Shown one piece after another: positions 62,101-64,000 of a stretch of DNA of 64,000 bases. The stretch comes from Inonotus obliquus. Its lineage: Eukaryota > Basidiomycota > Agaricomycetes > Hymenochaetales > Hymenochaetaceae. The stretch spans positions 1,612,001 through 1,676,000 of the forward strand of contig JAJHTX010000006.1 in NCBI GenBank assembly GCA_032164295.1, read 5' to 3'. The translations under genes and the position numbers were made by a program. The notes under the pieces were generated by a model that worked only from the letters and a program-made list of their open reading frames with translations, had not been told where the DNA came from and did no database searches. Positions within the stretch are counted from its first letter, which is position 1. Each line of letters opens with the position of its first letter.

Positions 62101-64000
62101 CAAGTGTAGCCAGTCATGGGCGGAACAGATGCATATAGACCACACTGTGCCAATGTGGGACATGGCGAAACCGGGGTAAATAACGGAACTGTCTGCAATG
62201 AAGAAGAACAAGCGACCATCAGAATCGCCTGTTTCCTCAGCGATTGCAAGATATACGACTCGGAGTATGGAACTATATCATTTTCTTCTAGGATGATAAT
62301 GCTCAAGGTCCTGGTCTGAACTTCGTCCCTAAAAGGAAAATGAAGGGGGTTGGATAGGTGGATACTTCGAAAGCGACTAGAGAATTGGGAAGTAATATGT
62401 AAGAGGTAGGAATGTGGGATCATGGGCTTGCGAAGGCCTTTCCCATTGGCTTTTTTGAACACCACCATGGACCCAAGGCTTCGCTGAGTTTTATGTCATG
62501 CTCGTTGAAATCTTAAAGATAGAGTAAGCCAGTAAGAAAATCAGGAGAGTGGTGTGTTATATTGCTTTTGGGTCGGAACTTTCACAGTTGCTGAACTGGG
62601 ATGGTCCATCATTGCGGCATTGCGACTAAAGTCAGTACGAAAGAAAGGCAACTACTGAGCTGCTAGCCTGAAGCTAGCCATGGATCGCCCATCAACTCGG
62701 AAGCCGATGCTCGGTCCTTAGGACTGATCCTGAGGCATTTTCGAAGGAACCCTGCGAGCTTGTCTTTGTCGTTCACATGAGGCAAGCTGCTTGCGATTCG
62801 CTCATCCAGAGTATCGCCTTTTACAGGCGGCGATTTGATCCATCCTATAAAAAGATCACGGTTGGCGCAGATACACTACTTTTGTTGAAAATATAGGACC
62901 GACCATCAGAACCAATAAATCCTTTCTTAACTGTGATAGTTCCTTCGGCCGCAATAGAGGAAAGTGGTTCGCCTAACAAGCTTTGCATGAGACTCAGATG
63001 GTAGTGCGGGTCTTGAGCGAGTTCGTTCGGAGACCGTGAGTCAGAGAAGCGGAAAAGGGCTTCACCCGCAAGGAGTTCGAATATCTGCAATAACCATCCG
63101 GTGATGAAGTGTCACAGACCCTGAACAAAACCACAGGTGGAATCACCCACAGTACAACCGAACGCCCAAATGTCGATGCCTGTGTAAAAGCCGAGACCCA
63201 TGACCAGCTCGGGAGCCTTAAGAGCCGGAGAACCTATAAGACGCGGTGAACGCATGATGAGATCCTTCCAGGTAGCTATTCAAGAACACAGTTGAGTTTC
63301 CGGGGGCCATGATGATGCTCGAATGCAAGCAGCAACTTACCATGGCTGAGATCAGTCAGTGAGACGTGAAGATCATCGGGCCCGTCGACATGAGGCATCC
63401 AAAACGGAGCCAAACTTCCGTCACGCCCAGCATCGGGCTCTTGCTTCAATACGGCTTCCACAATGTCATCAATCCGCGGTCCAAGGTTGAAATCGCGCAA
63501 GAGGTTCTCGGGTTTGACGTCTATAGGTAGGGTAAGTGGGAGTAACAGACGCTTAGGAACCTTTCAAATTAATCACGTACCACAATGAATGATTCCACAA
63601 AAGCTATGGAGGTAGTCAAGGGCTTGGAGCGTCTCTCTCGCGATTTGTTTGGCAAGCGCTGGTGCCAGACGTTTGTCGGGTTCGCCGTTCATGTAATCTC
63701 TCATATGCTCTCCGTACACAGGAAGTACTATAATCAGATGTCGCTCGCTGTCGCAAGAAAAGAAACCAATGCATCCGGACACGCGGAACCAACCGGGATG
63801 TGGAGGACCAGTATATATAGGAGTTTGAGGTCGATGTTCGGGTTCTTGGCCAACGCTCGTGCGGAAAAGCATACGCAATTCGCTCGTTGATGCGGAAGCA
63901 TGTTCCCGTGAGGCGCGACTGCTCAATATCTTGAGAGCAACATATTTGAGGTGACTATGAAAGGAATCTCATGAGTTAGATTGAAGGGAGGGAAAGGAGA
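59200..64000. repeat. Tandem duplication, unit 2 (runs off the window)
   Basis: This is the second copy of the segment at about 53,300-58,764. It has the same order of direct blocks and ends in the kinase paralogue, which the right edge truncates. Non-kinase parts carry many indels and stops relative to unit 1. The block at 60,830-61,155 is inverted between the copies. The stretch 58,765-59,200 at the junction has no visible gene. Confidence 0.75.
62664..63954 (-). CDS. SRPK-like protein kinase, copy 2 (partial, possibly frameshifted)
   Basis: This is a paralogue of the gene at 57,158-58,764 with intron positions conserved. Visible exons begin at 63954 (LKYVALKIL), and the first exon lies beyond the window. 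It keeps HCDVKPENLL, APELVMGLGFYTGIDIWAFGCT and the C-terminus ending DPWLASG. The magnesium-loop Asp is in SLTDLSH. Near 62,845 the frame ends at a TAG (after PTVIFL). The downstream frame (WIKSPPVKGDTLDERI onward) is open and well conserved but offset by 2 nt relative to copy 1. Either a recent frameshift has made this a pseudogene, or a 35-nt intron (GTAGTG to TATAG) is removed and restores the frame. Confidence 0.7.

Overview
This window is nuclear DNA from a filamentous basidiomycete, most likely a mushroom-forming Agaricomycete. Genes are broken by many short GT-AG introns, mostly 45-75 nt. The genes are typical fungal housekeeping and cell-wall genes, and there are paralogous SRPK-like kinases of a kind expanded in mushroom genomes. 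No bacterial, viral, rRNA, tRNA or CRISPR feature was recognised. Exon boundaries below were worked out by hand from splice consensus, frame and family similarity. Where I list exons, the lengths sum to an open frame.

Layout. At 0.9-7.5 kb are a Mio/SEA4-type subunit of the SEA (GATOR2) complex and an Hsp110/Sse1 chaperone with a step-type heat-shock element upstream. At 7.8-13.9 kb are a large disordered RGG/Tyr-rich protein, a small membrane protein on the minus strand and a DUF6625-like type II membrane glycosyltransferase-like protein. At 13.9-18.4 kb is a gene-free stretch. At 18.4-27.4 kb are a disordered Ser/Arg-rich protein, the haem enzyme porphobilinogen synthase (HEM2) and an 18-exon division-1 chitin synthase. 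At 27.5-32.8 kb, on the minus strand, are an R3H-domain protein and a probable TPP1/Tpz1-type shelterin subunit. The latter is head-to-head with the mitotic kinase WEE1 (33.2-37.3 kb). At 37.9-45.1 kb a RING/TRAF zinc-finger protein converges on a homeodomain transcription factor. From 45.1 to about 53.3 kb no gene is recognisable; this region upstream of the homeobox gene is full of short tandem duplications. From about 53.3 kb to the right edge lies a diverged tandem duplication of about 5.5-6 kb. Each unit carries an SRPK-like kinase (57.2-58.8 kb, and 62.7 kb to the edge), and one internal block is inverted between units.

Themes. Several genes act in growth control and proliferation: SEA4 (TORC1 signalling), WEE1 (G2/M timing), the shelterin candidate (telomeres), chitin synthase (wall) and the homeobox factor (development). 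Three neighbouring gene starts (chitin synthase, R3H, WEE1) each have a perfect TCACGTGA palindrome about 80-125 bp upstream, which may mean a shared bHLH/Cbf1-type regulator. Several genes use exons of only 14-27 nt that carry active-site or metal-binding residues, so automated annotation could easily break them. The strongest candidates for something undescribed are the rearranged kinase duplication, the repeat-laden region upstream of the homeobox gene and the shelterin-like gene.
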